Assembly: GCA_002256395.1 (NCBI GenBank)
Contig: NKJG01000001.1
Span: forward strand, 806,001-870,000
Direction of reading: 5' to 3'
DNA from: Bacteroidetes bacterium B1(2017)
GTDB taxonomy: Bacteria; Bacteroidota; Bacteroidia; UKL13-3
DNA: 64,000 nt
The notes beneath the pieces were generated by a model. It worked only from the letters and a program-made list of their open reading frames with translations, was not told the origin of the DNA and ran no database searches. The number at the start of each line of letters is the position of its first letter. The stretch's first letter is position 1. Of the stretch, positions 16,980-25,903 are shown piece by piece. A program made the translations under genes and the position numbers.

Positions 16980-17084
16980 AACAACTATTTAAATCGAATA
17001 TACTAAATAAGCATAAATATAACAATTTAGCAAGAAATATCTTTTAAAGGTATTAATCAAACTAATTGGCAAGTTCCAAAACAA

Positions 17085-17122
17085 AAAAAGGCCGAAGAGC
17101 AGTTCTGCTTTTCGGCCTTTTT
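17085..17122. terminator. Intrinsic terminator of ftsH
   Basis: GGCCGAA (17090-17096) pairs with TTCGGCC (17111-17117). The stem extends inward through GAGCAG/CTGCTT and outward through A/T pairs, with A and T runs on both sides. It lies 16 bases after the ftsH stop and could work in both directions. Confidence 0.85.
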
Positions 17123-17137
17123 AGAGGTAATAAAAAC

Positions 17138-19231
17138 TTATGCTATTGAGTTATCAATAGGCGTTTCTGAATCTTCCTTAGGAGCGGATAAATCTACTGT
17201 TGCAGACTCTCCTTTAAGCACTGAATAAGCAGGAGCATCCGTATCAACTGCTTCTACAGCTTCTACTACTACTTCCTCTTCCACCTTATCATGTGGCCTT
17301 TTGCCTAAAATCTCTTCTAAATCTGTTTGGAATAAAATTTCTTTCTTCAATAATATTTTAGCCAACTCTTCTAATTTATCGCGCTTATCAAGCAATAATT
17401 GTTTTGTTTTTTGGTAGCAAGCATCAATAATTAATCGTACTTCATGATCAATCATCTCAGCAGTTTTTTCACTATACGGTTTGGTAAATCCATACTCTTG
17501 GTTGCCATCATAAAAACTTACGTTTCCAATGCTCGCGTTCATACCATAAATAGTAACCATACCATAAGCCATTTTAGTAATGCGCTCTAAATCGTTTTGA
17601 GCACCAGTACTAATTCTACCAAAAATAATATCTTCTGCTACCCTACCACCTAGGGTCATACACATCATATTTTCTAATTGCTCAGTGGTATATAAATATT
17701 GGTCTTTAGGCAAATACTGCGCATAGCCTAATGCAGCCACACCTCTAGGTACAATACTTACTTTAACCAAAGGATCAACACCTTCTAAGAACCAACCAGA
17801 AATAGCGTGTCCACTCTCGTGATAGGCAATAATTAATTTCTCTTCTTGTGAGATAATTTTATTTTTCTTTTCTAAGCCACCAATAATTCTATCAATCGCA
17901 TCTTGAAAATCTTGCATATCTACCGCAGTCTTATTATTACGTGCAGCAATTAAAGCAGCTTCATTACATACATTGGCAATATCGGCACCTGCAAAACCCG
18001 CAGTTTGAATAGAGAGTTTCATTGGATCAACACCTTCTGCCATTTTAATAGGCTTTAAGTGTACTTTAAAAATCTCCGCTCTACCGTTCAAATCGGGTCT
18101 ATCAATAGAAATTTGTCTATCAAATCTACCTGGGCGCAATAAGGCCGAATCCAAAATATCAGGTCTATTGGTGGCAGCCAAAATAATTACTCCTAAATCG
18201 GTGGCAAAACCATCCATTTCGGTAAGCAATTGGTTCAGGGTATTTTCGCGTTCATCGTTTCCGCCTTGAACCAAATTTTTTCCACGGGCTCTACCTACAG
18301 CATCAATCTCATCAATAAAAATAATACAAGGAGCTTTTTCTTTTGCTTGTTTAAACAAATCGCGCACACGGCTTGCACCAACGCCTACAAACATCTCCAC
18401 AAAATCAGAACCCGATAGAGAAAAGAAAGGAACACCAGCTTCGCCGGCAACAGCTTTAGCCAAAAGAGTTTTACCAGTTCCTGGAGGGCCAACTAATAAA
18501 GCACCTTTAGGAATTTTACCTCCCAAAGTAGTGTACTTCTTAGGGTTCTTCAAGAAATCTACAATTTCCATTACCTCTACTTTAGCTTCATCTAAACCAG
18601 CAACATCTTTAAAGGTAATATTTACATGCGCATCCTTATCAAACAATTGCGCTCTGCTTTTTCCAATATTAAATATTTGTCCGCCACCACCTGGGCCGCC
18701 GCTCATTCTGCGCATTACAAACATCCATAAACCAATAAGCAATACAAACGGCAATAGCCAATTTATAATATCACCAATATAGTTATGCTGTGTTGCTGTT
18801 TCGGCAATAAGGCGTTCGTTTGGTTGAAAGGTTTCTTGGCGTTTAGCTAAATCTGTTTCAAAACTACCTACATCACTAATTTCAAAAAAGTAATGCGGAC
18901 CAGCTTCAGAAGCGCTAAATAAGCCGCTACGATCTTTTAGGTCTTTGTATTTTTCGTTTTTAAGGGATTCTTTCTTTACATAAATCTCTACGCGTTCTTT
19001 GTTAATCACCACAATTTTTTCAATATCGTGTGAAGGCAACATTTCGGTGAAGAACTTTGTTTTGGTAGTCTTTAGCGCCACATCATGTGGGGCTAATTGA
19101 AGGGCAAGAAACACAACGGCTATAATTCCATAAATCCAATAAAAATTGAACTTAGGAACCATAGGAGGCATTTTTGGCTTCTTATTGTTAGGGTCGTTTG
19201 AACCCTTTGGTTGTGGTTTTATATCTGACAT
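17138..19231 (-). CDS. ftsH: ATP-dependent zinc metalloprotease FtsH
   Basis: Membrane-anchored AAA+ protease that degrades unassembled membrane proteins and regulators. Membrane segments are at residues 31-46 and 157-174, flanking a periplasmic domain. The AAA module has Walker A GPPGTGKT (248-255), Walker B IIFIDEID (about 303-310) and the pore motif [11 protein letters not shown]. The protease domain has HESGH (H471, E472, H475). The 697-residue length is normal for the phylum, with an acidic, Val/Glu-rich C-terminal tail. Confidence 0.97.
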   Translation of the reverse strand: MSDIKPQPKGSNDPNNKKPKMPPMVPKFNFYWIYGIIAVVFLALQLAPHDVALKTTKTKFFTEMLPSHDIEKIVVINKERVEIYVKKESLKNEKYKDLKDRSGLFSASEAGPHYFFEISDVGSFETDLAKRQETFQPNERLIAETATQHNYIGDIINWLLPFVLLIGLWMFVMRRMSGGPGGGGQIFNIGKSRAQLFDKDAHVNITFKDVAGLDEAKVEVMEIVDFLKNPKKYTTLGGKIPKGALLVGPPGTGKTLLAKAVAGEAGVPFFSLSGSDFVEMFVGVGASRVRDLFKQAKEKAPCIIFIDEIDAVGRARGKNLVQGGNDERENTLNQLLTEMDGFATDLGVIILAATNRPDILDSALLRPGRFDRQISIDRPDLNGRAEIFKVHLKPIKMAEGVDPMKLSIQTAGFAGADIANVCNEAALIAARNNKTAVDMQDFQDAIDRIIGGLEKKNKIISQEEKLIIAYHESGHAISGWFLEGVDPLVKVSIVPRGVAALGYAQYLPKDQYLYTTEQLENMMCMTLGGRVAEDIIFGRISTGAQNDLERITKMAYGMVTIYGMNASIGNVSFYDGNQEYGFTKPYSEKTAEMIDHEVRLIIDACYQKTKQLLLDKRDKLEELAKILLKKEILFQTDLEEILGKRPHDKVEEEVVVEAVEAVDTDAPAYSVLKGESATVDLSAPKEDSETPIDNSIA

Positions 19232-19312
19232 GTGTAGTTCTTTGCTGCAACATACTAAAGTAAGCTGCTAATTTTATAATTTATCGACGAAAATTCTTTA
19301 AATAAAGGTGAA

Positions 19313-19810
19313 TTAGGCTTGAACGCTAAATTTTAGCTGCGGAGCCATCCAAAATCTGTTGAGAGGAACAAATATCGATTGTTCTAAATCGCCAAGGGTT
19401 TGCACCATTGGATTAAAAACCAAGGTATGTTCATTCACATTTCCAGCATCCAACTCAGCTTGCAAGGTAGCCTTATTATAAGATACTAATTGATTTTCCT
19501 TTTTAACCAAAACTTGCATTCTGTTAAATAAATCAACTTTATAGGTAGCACCTAATTCTTTAATAAGCTGAACCGACTTATCAATTCCACATCCGCTTAC
19601 GGCATGAAACGATTCGTTAACAGCTAATACAATTAGCCTTGCGTCCACTATTTTGGCGCTTGCTTGAAGGGGCATATCATGGGCTGTCCAAGTTGCGGTA
19701 AAGTTCTGTAACTTTTGTTCAATTGCCTCGCACTCGCTTGCAGTAAAGGTTCTATCTGCTGCATACACCCAAACACGAGAACTGGCTTCTAAATTAGAAA
19801 ATGGTATCAT
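19313..19810 (-). CDS. Conserved hypothetical protein (Bacteroidota family, no ATPase motifs)
   Basis: About 165 residues, cytosolic. It begins IPFSNLEASSRVWVYAADR and contains FTATWTAHDMPL and NESFHAVSGCGIDKS, a conserved histidine/cysteine-containing core. Relatives in Bacteroidota are often labelled 'ABC transporter ATPase', but there is no Walker A, signature or Walker B motif here, so that label would be wrong. The ATG at 19810 is preferred over 19825. Its placement upstream of ftsH is not obviously functional. Confidence 0.6.
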   Translation of the reverse strand: MIPFSNLEASSRVWVYAADRTFTASECEAIEQKLQNFTATWTAHDMPLQASAKIVDARLIVLAVNESFHAVSGCGIDKSVQLIKELGATYKVDLFNRMQVLVKKENQLVSYNKATLQAELDAGNVNEHTLVFNPMVQTLGDLEQSIFVPLNRFWMAPQLKFSVQA

Positions 19811-20009
19811 AGTAAAATAATGCAAACGAAAATACCAAAAATTAAGCCATTGACAGATTGTCAGTTGAAAATAATAAAAAAACTTTTACATTCGTAATGA
19901 GGCGGGTTCAATGAAAAACTAAAGCAAATGCCCTATTTACAAAGGCTTGCAGCATATTGAAGTTTTCATTTCAACACGTATTTAACCTAAAAAACTAACA
20001 CAAAGGAAT

Positions 20010-20588
20010 ATGAAAAAACTATATCTACTAGTATTTGCCGGATTGTTATCTCTAGCATCTCAGGCGCAAAGCCAAACAGAATACCATTTGGGTATTGGCA
20101 CAGGCTCGGTTCAGGAATTAGCAGTTAGAAACGGCGTTCATCCATTATTTAACGTAGCTGTTACTAGCACAGAAACTCCTAAAAGAACCTATTCTGTTGC
20201 AGGACCTGTTCGTTTTGGTATTAAAAGACACGAAGGAAAACACTTTTTTATAGGTGCCGATTTTAACTATACAAATATAGAGGTAATGAATACCTATAGC
20301 ACAGGTGCAACAGATTTTACAAACTTCGCTCACTATACGGTAATGGCTTCAACACAATATAAATTTATTGATAACCCTAAATTTACACTCTACAGTGGTG
20401 TTGATTTTGGAGTGAGTTTTAGTCAAGCTAAAAACCAAAGCACCAATAGAAAAATACAAGACCTAACTGGTGCCTTCCAGGTAAATTGCCTTGGCGCTCG
20501 TTATGGCAGTAAATTAGGCGTATTTGGCGAAGTTGGGTATGGATTCAACGGCTTTTTAAACGGCGGAATTTTTTACCGTGTTGACTAA
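20010..20588 (+). CDS. Small outer-membrane beta-barrel protein
   Basis: A 192-residue exported protein with a signal peptide (residues 1-19, SQAQ). A series of alternating amphipathic strands (VRFGIKRHEGKHFFIGADFNY, HYTVMASTQYKF, FTLYSGVDFGVSFS) ends in GIFYRVD. This fits an OmpA/OmpW-sized eight-stranded barrel. No specific family or partner is recognised. Confidence 0.65.
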   Translation: MKKLYLLVFAGLLSLASQAQSQTEYHLGIGTGSVQELAVRNGVHPLFNVAVTSTETPKRTYSVAGPVRFGIKRHEGKHFFIGADFNYTNIEVMNTYSTGATDFTNFAHYTVMASTQYKFIDNPKFTLYSGVDFGVSFSQAKNQSTNRKIQDLTGAFQVNCLGARYGSKLGVFGEVGYGFNGFLNGGIFYRVD

Positions 20589-20702
20589 ATAAGTCGTTTT
20601 TCGAATAAACTAGGTATTAATATTTGCCACAAAGGCATTGGCTTAGCAAGGTTTAGATAAAATCTATTTTCTTTGCAGCCGCTGCCTTGGTGGCATTTTT
20701 TT

Positions 20703-21965
20703 ATGAGTAAACCACATCCATCTATTGTAATTGTTGGTGCCGGCCCTGCAGGTTGTGCCACTTCTTTGTTTTTAAGCAAGGCCAAAATAAAGCACACCAT
20801 CATTGAAAAGGCTGTTTACCCTAGAGATAAAGTTTGCGGCGATGCATTGAGCGGTAAAGTGGTTTATGTGCTCAAGCAATTAGACGAATCTATTCTACAT
20901 TCATTTACTGCCAACCCAAACCAGTTTATGCCAAGTTGGGGCTTAAAGTTTGTGGCACCAAATGGCAAAACGCTTGAAATTCCTTTTAAAAGTGATCCAA
21001 CAAAAGAGCAATATGCACCTGGGTTTATAAGCAAGCGCAAAGATTTTGACTATGCCTTGTTTCAAAAACTCGACCCAAACTACGCCACTATTTTGCAAGG
21101 CACAGCCCTAAAAGAAATAGAAGCTCATAGCTCTGGTGTGAACCTATTTTGTGAACAAGAACTAGATGGTAAAAAAGTAGAATTAAACTTTACAAACGTA
21201 GATTTAGTTATAGGGGCTGAAGGCGATAGATCTATTGTGGGTAAGAAATTGGGAGGCATGAAAAAAGAAAACCTCCATTACTGCGCTGGCATTAGAGCGT
21301 ACTATAAAGGTATAAAAGACCTGCATCCAGAAAACTATATTGAACTACATTTCTTAGAAGAATTATTACCTGGGTACTTTTGGATTTTTCCATTACCAAA
21401 TGGTATGGCAAATGTAGGCGCAGGTATGCTGAGCCAAACCGCTAGCAAAAAGAAAATAAACTTAAAGGCAGATATGCTGCGTGCTATTCAAAATAATCCT
21501 AAAATAAAAGATCGTTTTATAGATGCCGAATTGGATGGAAAAATAGAGGGCTGGGGCTTGCCTTTAGGTTCAAAAAAACGCCCTATTAGCGGAAACAATT
21601 TTTTACTTACAGGCGATGCCGGTGGATTAATTGACCCATTTACGGGTGAAGGAATTGGCAATGCTTTATATAGTGGCATGTTAGCAGCAAAACATATAGA
21701 AGAGGCCATCGCGCAAAATAGGTTCGATGCAAACTTTAACCTTGCCTACGACACTGCCTTTTATAAGCGCCAATGGGATGAGTTAAAATTAAGTCATACC
21801 CTCCAAAAACTTTGCAAATACCCGTGGCTTTTTAATTTTATGGTGAATAAGGCTAATAAAAACAAAACCCTTAGAGAAACTATTACTTGCATGTTTGAGG
21901 ACCTTGATATGCGAGCTAAATTGCGTAATCCATTGTTTTATTTAAAGCTGCTTATGAACGATTAA
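20703..21965 (+). CDS. Geranylgeranyl reductase-family FAD oxidoreductase
   Basis: A 421-residue flavoprotein of the GGR/ChlP family. It has the dinucleotide motif IVGAGPAGCATSLFL at the N-terminus, YPRDKVCGDALSG (the family's CGxxL region), GAEGDRSIVG, and the C-terminal FAD motif LTGDAGGLIDPFTGEGIGNAL. Family members reduce isoprenoid double bonds or act in quinone and lipid metabolism; the substrate here is unknown. The ATG at 20703 is the natural start. The gene is followed by a perfect 23-bp terminator hairpin. Confidence 0.85.
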   Translation: MSKPHPSIVIVGAGPAGCATSLFLSKAKIKHTIIEKAVYPRDKVCGDALSGKVVYVLKQLDESILHSFTANPNQFMPSWGLKFVAPNGKTLEIPFKSDPTKEQYAPGFISKRKDFDYALFQKLDPNYATILQGTALKEIEAHSSGVNLFCEQELDGKKVELNFTNVDLVIGAEGDRSIVGKKLGGMKKENLHYCAGIRAYYKGIKDLHPENYIELHFLEELLPGYFWIFPLPNGMANVGAGMLSQTASKKKINLKADMLRAIQNNPKIKDRFIDAELDGKIEGWGLPLGSKKRPISGNNFLLTGDAGGLIDPFTGEGIGNALYSGMLAAKHIEEAIAQNRFDANFNLAYDTAFYKRQWDELKLSHTLQKLCKYPWLFNFMVNKANKNKTLRETITCMFEDLDMRAKLRNPLFYLKLLMND

Positions 21966-21980
21966 TTTCCTTTGGTTCGG

Positions 21981-22031
21981 CATATCAAAAAAGCCCTGCA
22001 ACAGAAATTGTTGCAGGGCTTTTTTGATATG
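21981..22031. terminator. Bidirectional terminator with a perfect 23-bp stem
   Basis: 21981-22003 and 22009-22031 are exact reverse complements around a GAAAT loop. The core is AAGCCCTGCAACA with A and T runs on either side. It separates two convergent genes and should work both ways. Confidence 0.9.
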
Positions 22032-22042
22032 TATGCGAGTGC

Positions 22043-22732
22043 TTATTTACCACCTCTAGCACCTTGCATTAAACGCATATAATTTTGTTGCGCAGTAATA
22101 AAATCTGGGTATTCTTTTAAGGCCAATTCAAAGTTCTTTTTAGCACCTAACAAATTATTGTTTTGGGCCGCTACATAGGCTTTAACATTGTATACCGCAG
22201 CTCTAATAGGCACTTTTTGTTTTTCGGTTTCAGAAATCATAAAGTCTACGCTATCTGTGCTGTTAGCCATTTTGCTTTCTAAGGTTTCAATAGAACTTTG
22301 TGCACCTTTTACATCGCCTGCAGTTAATTGAATGGTGGCTACTTGATACAAATAGCTAATTTTATTGGTAGAAGCATATAGCTTATTATAAAAATCTAAT
22401 AGCTCTTTTCCTTTGCCAGCCTCTTGCAAACACAAGGCTTTTATTTGCAATAATTTTTCATCTGTTGGTCTGCTAACCAAAGCAATATCTACATAATGAT
22501 CTGTAGCACCAAAATTGTTTACAGCAGCATATAATTCTGGCAACGAATCGAGGTATTGTTTTTGGGTGCTATCTGCTTGCAACAAGCATTGCGCCGCAAA
22601 AATAGCGGTATGGTAATCTTTAATTTCTAAACTGTGAGTATACAGTTTTTGGTAATCAACGCTAGAACTTTGATTGTTCTTACACGAAAAGGTAAGCAAC
22701 ACAAGGCTTACTAAAATTAATCTTTGAATCAT
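22043..22732 (-). CDS. TPR-like lipoprotein
   Basis: A 229-residue exported protein with a lipoprotein signal ending LLTFSC. Helix pairs of tetratricopeptide type follow (YHTAIFAAQCLLQADSTQKQ; LLGAKKNFELALKEYPDFITA). It probably serves as a protein-interaction scaffold at the membrane. Its start overlaps the stop of the upstream epimerase by four bases (ATGA), so they are translationally coupled. Confidence 0.7.
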   Translation of the reverse strand: MIQRLILVSLVLLTFSCKNNQSSSVDYQKLYTHSLEIKDYHTAIFAAQCLLQADSTQKQYLDSLPELYAAVNNFGATDHYVDIALVSRPTDEKLLQIKALCLQEAGKGKELLDFYNKLYASTNKISYLYQVATIQLTAGDVKGAQSSIETLESKMANSTDSVDFMISETEKQKVPIRAAVYNVKAYVAAQNNNLLGAKKNFELALKEYPDFITAQQNYMRLMQGARGGK

Positions 22733-23757
22733 ATAGGTTTGTTAATAAATTTAATATAGGCAGTACAACAATCTTGAACAGTTTCTTGGATGGGTGTAAA
22801 AGCAAAACCCAATTCGGTTTGTATGCGTGTGGCATCGTAGTACGATTCGTTAATGGCAGCTCTAGCAGTTTCTCTAGTAATAGCCAAACCTTTTTTGCTA
22901 AACAAACGCATTACCCAAACTACCCGCCAGCTAATTGCTGCCAAAATTGGAGTAACTTTAATAAACGGACGACGTTTGTTAAATCCATCGGCAATCATAA
23001 AAAACAACTCGCGGAAACGCATATTGGCACCAACTAAAACAAAACGTCTGTTTCGTATGTTGCTTTGAACCAATTTAAGCATTGCCGATGCCACATCTTT
23101 TACATCTACATATCCATTTACACCCATTGAATACATAGGCATTCCAGAATACATGCTATGAATTAAGGCATTAGAGCCTTTCTTAAAATCGCCTACTCCA
23201 ATAATTACTCCGGGGTTTACCATTACTATCTCCAAGCCTTCTTCAGAGCCACGCCAAACTTCTAGTTCTGCGCGGTATTTACTTATGGCATAATTACTAT
23301 TGAGTTTGCTGTTTTCCCATTTGCTATCTTCGTTCATGGTTGCTCCACTTTTGGTTCGACCCAAGGAAGCGATAGAACTAACATAGCACAAATTTTTAAC
23401 GCCGTTTAGGAGACATAAATTTACCACGTTAGCGGTTCCTTCTACGTTTACTTGCATAAGCAATTCCCTATCCTTTGCCTCAAAAGAAACTAAGGCAGCA
23501 CAATGGTATACCCACTCAATATCTTTCATGGCCGCGCCTAAGGTGTCTAAATCTAACACATCGGTTTCTACCCATTGCAAGTTCTTTTGCATAGCTGTTT
23601 GAACGCTAGGCTCAGAAAAGTAATGCTCAAATATAAAGTTGAACTCCTTGCTATCAGAATGTTTACGACGGCAGGCACGCACTATTTGCTCGTTAGCTAA
23701 GAGCTGACAAACCAAATGTGAACCTAAAAAACCAGTAGCGCCAGTGACAAGTACCAA
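22729..23757 (-). CDS. NAD-dependent epimerase/dehydratase (extended SDR family)
   Basis: A 342-residue extended short-chain dehydrogenase. The cofactor motif VTGATGFLGSHLV starts at residue 4, and the YAISKYRAE motif carries the catalytic Tyr and Lys. HCAALVSFEAKD and VNPGVIIG are typical of the dihydroflavonol-reductase/3-beta-HSD-like branch. The start is TTG at 23757: an in-frame stop lies six codons upstream and no ATG intervenes. The substrate is unknown. It is divergent from the ureohydrolase-fold gene. Confidence 0.85.
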   Translation of the reverse strand: MVLVTGATGFLGSHLVCQLLANEQIVRACRRKHSDSKEFNFIFEHYFSEPSVQTAMQKNLQWVETDVLDLDTLGAAMKDIEWVYHCAALVSFEAKDRELLMQVNVEGTANVVNLCLLNGVKNLCYVSSIASLGRTKSGATMNEDSKWENSKLNSNYAISKYRAELEVWRGSEEGLEIVMVNPGVIIGVGDFKKGSNALIHSMYSGMPMYSMGVNGYVDVKDVASAMLKLVQSNIRNRRFVLVGANMRFRELFFMIADGFNKRRPFIKVTPILAAISWRVVWVMRLFSKKGLAITRETARAAINESYYDATRIQTELGFAFTPIQETVQDCCTAYIKFINKPI

Positions 23758-23822
23758 GTGTGGAAATGTGTATTAGTTGCCCGGCTAAAATAAGGAGTTT
23801 TACAGAATATTTATTAACGCTC

Positions 23823-24986
23823 ATGTTTACCCATTACGTGCATCCGCTTTCAAGTGCCAATATTCAGTCTTTCAATCAGAGTATCAGTGCTAAAACTTTG
23901 TTCCACTCAACACATTTTTTTGATGGTACCGAAATAGATTTAAGCAAATTCGACCTTGTTATTTTAGGAGTGAGCGAAGATAGGTTCAGAAATGAGTATG
24001 AAGGATGCGCAAAAGCAAGCCTGAGTGTACGTAAAGAATTGTATCAATTGGTAAAGCCAAGAACCGATATACGAATTTTAGATTTAGGAAACATTGAGGC
24101 TGGAAATAGTATAAGTGATACCCATTTTGCTCTGAACCAAACTTTGGCCGTGCTAAACAAGGCTAAAATTGTTTCTATTGTGTTAGGTGGAAGTCAGGAT
24201 TTAATTGCCTCGCAGTATGCCAGTTTCCAAGGTGTAACACATAATATGCAAGTGGTAGTAGTAGATGCAAAAGCCGATATGCAAACACATGAATCGGTTC
24301 AAAGCAGTAATTACTTGCCCCGCATTATTGCGCATGAGCCAGAGTTTTTATTTAACATTACCCAAGCTGGGTATCAAGGACATTTCGTTGAACCTGAAAC
24401 CTATGATGCGTTTGAGCGCATGAATTTTGATATGATGCGCCTTGGAAGTTTAAGAGGCAATATGCAGGAAATAGAGCCCTATTGCCGCAATTCAAACATG
24501 TTGGCATTTAGTATGAACGCTATTAAAGCAAGCGATGCACCTGCACAAAAACATCCATCGCCAAATGGATTAAGTGGTGAAGAAGCTTGCCAATTATGCC
24601 GCTACGCAGGTATGAGCAACGATTTATTAAGCGCAGGTTTTTACGATTTAAATCCTAGCTATGACTTAAACCATATTACTAGTGCCTTACAAGCACAAAT
24701 GATTTGGTATTTTATAGAAGGCTATACTGCTCGCCGCAACGATTACCCGGTGGCCGAAAGCAAGGATTACTTAATCTATCATACCACCAATAAAAATATT
24801 AGTCACGAACTAACATTTTATAAAAGCGTATTAAGCAACAGATGGTGGATGGAAGTTCCGTATCCGCATGAACGCAGTCAGCACGAAGGAAAATTTTTAG
24901 TGCCTTGCAGTTATAAAGATTACCAAACCGCCCAAAACGACGAAATCCCCGACCGCTGGATGAAGACGTACCAGAAGTTGGTGTAA
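23823..24986 (+). CDS. Ureohydrolase (arginase/formimidoylglutamase) fold protein lacking the metal ligands
   Basis: About 387 residues from the ATG at 23823. The overall layout follows the arginase superfamily: LGGSQDLIAS (122-131) where active enzymes have GG(D/N)H, VVVDAKADM (146-153) where they have DAHxD, and FSMNAIKASDAP (229-240) in place of SxDxDxxDP. Each visible metal-binding His or Asp except the two Asp of DAKAD is replaced (H to Q, H to K, D to N, D to K). A functional Mn2+ cluster is therefore unlikely. It may be a structural or regulatory relative. Confidence 0.7.
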   Translation: MFTHYVHPLSSANIQSFNQSISAKTLFHSTHFFDGTEIDLSKFDLVILGVSEDRFRNEYEGCAKASLSVRKELYQLVKPRTDIRILDLGNIEAGNSISDTHFALNQTLAVLNKAKIVSIVLGGSQDLIASQYASFQGVTHNMQVVVVDAKADMQTHESVQSSNYLPRIIAHEPEFLFNITQAGYQGHFVEPETYDAFERMNFDMMRLGSLRGNMQEIEPYCRNSNMLAFSMNAIKASDAPAQKHPSPNGLSGEEACQLCRYAGMSNDLLSAGFYDLNPSYDLNHITSALQAQMIWYFIEGYTARRNDYPVAESKDYLIYHTTNKNISHELTFYKSVLSNRWWMEVPYPHERSQHEGKFLVPCSYKDYQTAQNDEIPDRWMKTYQKLV

Positions 24987-25038
24987 TTAAAGCCGACCTT
25001 TATGGATTTAGGAAAGTTAGAGAAATTAGTAATGCTGT

Positions 25039-25344
25039 TTAATATGAAATAGGCTCCTGACTTGAGTGCCTAACTCTAGTAATAAGAATAGCAGTTGATT
25101 CTATTTTATAGGATATTCTGATGCTATCTGAATTAAAAACACGAAAGCTGCCCTCATTATTTTCTTTAAGCTCATCCACCCTGTATAGTTCAGGGTTTTG
25201 TGGAATTGACTTAATAATATTAATTACTCTTGCTTTTACACTTTTTGCATTGTTAGGTGAGCTTTGATAAATGTATTCAATAATTGAAATGAAACTACCT
25301 AAGGCTCTCTCATCCCATTTGATTTGCCTTATTTGCTTTCCCAT
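25039..25344 (-). CDS. RelE/ParE-type toxin
   Basis: A 101-residue protein with the RelE/ParE fold. QIKWDERALGSFISIIEYIYQSSPNNAKSV forms the two N-terminal helices, with strands later (FRVFNSDSIRISYKIESTAILITRVRH) that hold the basic and His residues of the active face. ParE-type members act on gyrase and RelE-type on mRNA; which applies cannot be told. It overlaps the upstream antitoxin gene by 16 bases. Confidence 0.8.
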   Translation of the reverse strand: MGKQIRQIKWDERALGSFISIIEYIYQSSPNNAKSVKARVINIIKSIPQNPELYRVDELKENNEGSFRVFNSDSIRISYKIESTAILITRVRHSSQEPISY

Positions 25345-25562
25345 AAATTAAGCAAGGCATCAACTTCTTCTTGGGTTTTAAATTTACCACCTTGGATTCT
25401 TTCAACTGCTTCTTCAATTTCACGATTGTACTCACTAATAAACTCTTTTGTTGCAGTAAAATGGGACAGAGTAAGCTCTTTAATTTTTTCCAACAAATCT
25501 TCATCCGTGGTATTTAAAACCAATTCGGCAATTTTTTTTCTTTCTGCTACAGTTGTCATCAT
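25329..25562 (-). CDS. Antitoxin partner of the RelE/ParE toxin
   Basis: A 77-residue helical, acidic protein that precedes and overlaps the toxin gene, the usual antitoxin-first order. EYNREIEEAVERIQGGKFKTQEEVDALLNLWESK is the predicted toxin-binding tail. Upstream, TCTTATT and AATAAGA (25566-25590) form a weak inverted repeat that could be its operator. Confidence 0.7.
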   Translation of the reverse strand: MMTTVAERKKIAELVLNTTDEDLLEKIKELTLSHFTATKEFISEYNREIEEAVERIQGGKFKTQEEVDALLNLWESK

Positions 25563-25824
25563 CTCTCTTATTAGTATTTCAAAAATAAGAAAAATCTACG
25601 AATAAAATTTTCTCAAATCACATCCATTTAAGATTATTTTTTAGGTTAGTTTATTGAGGTTTAACTATTTCTGAAAATTGAAAAATTCAAAAATGTGAAT
25701 TTATAATAGGCAACGTCCAAATGAACTTTGCTCTATTCAAAAAACAACTCTAATTTTCTAAAGGCCCAAAATTTGACCTGCTTCAACTGCCAATAATCAG
25801 GCGCAAGTTTGACTAATATCATGT

Positions 25825-25852
25825 TTTGAAGCGTGTTAAGCCAATATCTTTG
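25825..25852 (+). promoter_or_regulatory. Promoter of nifJ
   Basis: TTTG (25825-25828), 16 bases, then TATCTTTG (25845-25852) fits the Bacteroidetes -33/-7 pattern. The ATG of nifJ is about 50 bases downstream. The rest of the 340-base gap (25563-25903) shows nothing else clear. Confidence 0.55.
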
Positions 25853-25903
25853 ATCTTGGGTGAGTGGCTAATATGCACCCATTAATTTAACACACCTAAT
25901 CCA

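Noticed and set aside
16980..17137. IS ends around the InsA-like gene
   Set aside because: No inverted repeats or target-site duplication found on either side by reading.
19313..19810. 'ABC transporter ATPase' label
   Set aside because: No Walker A/B or signature motifs; the name circulating for this family is not supported by the sequence.
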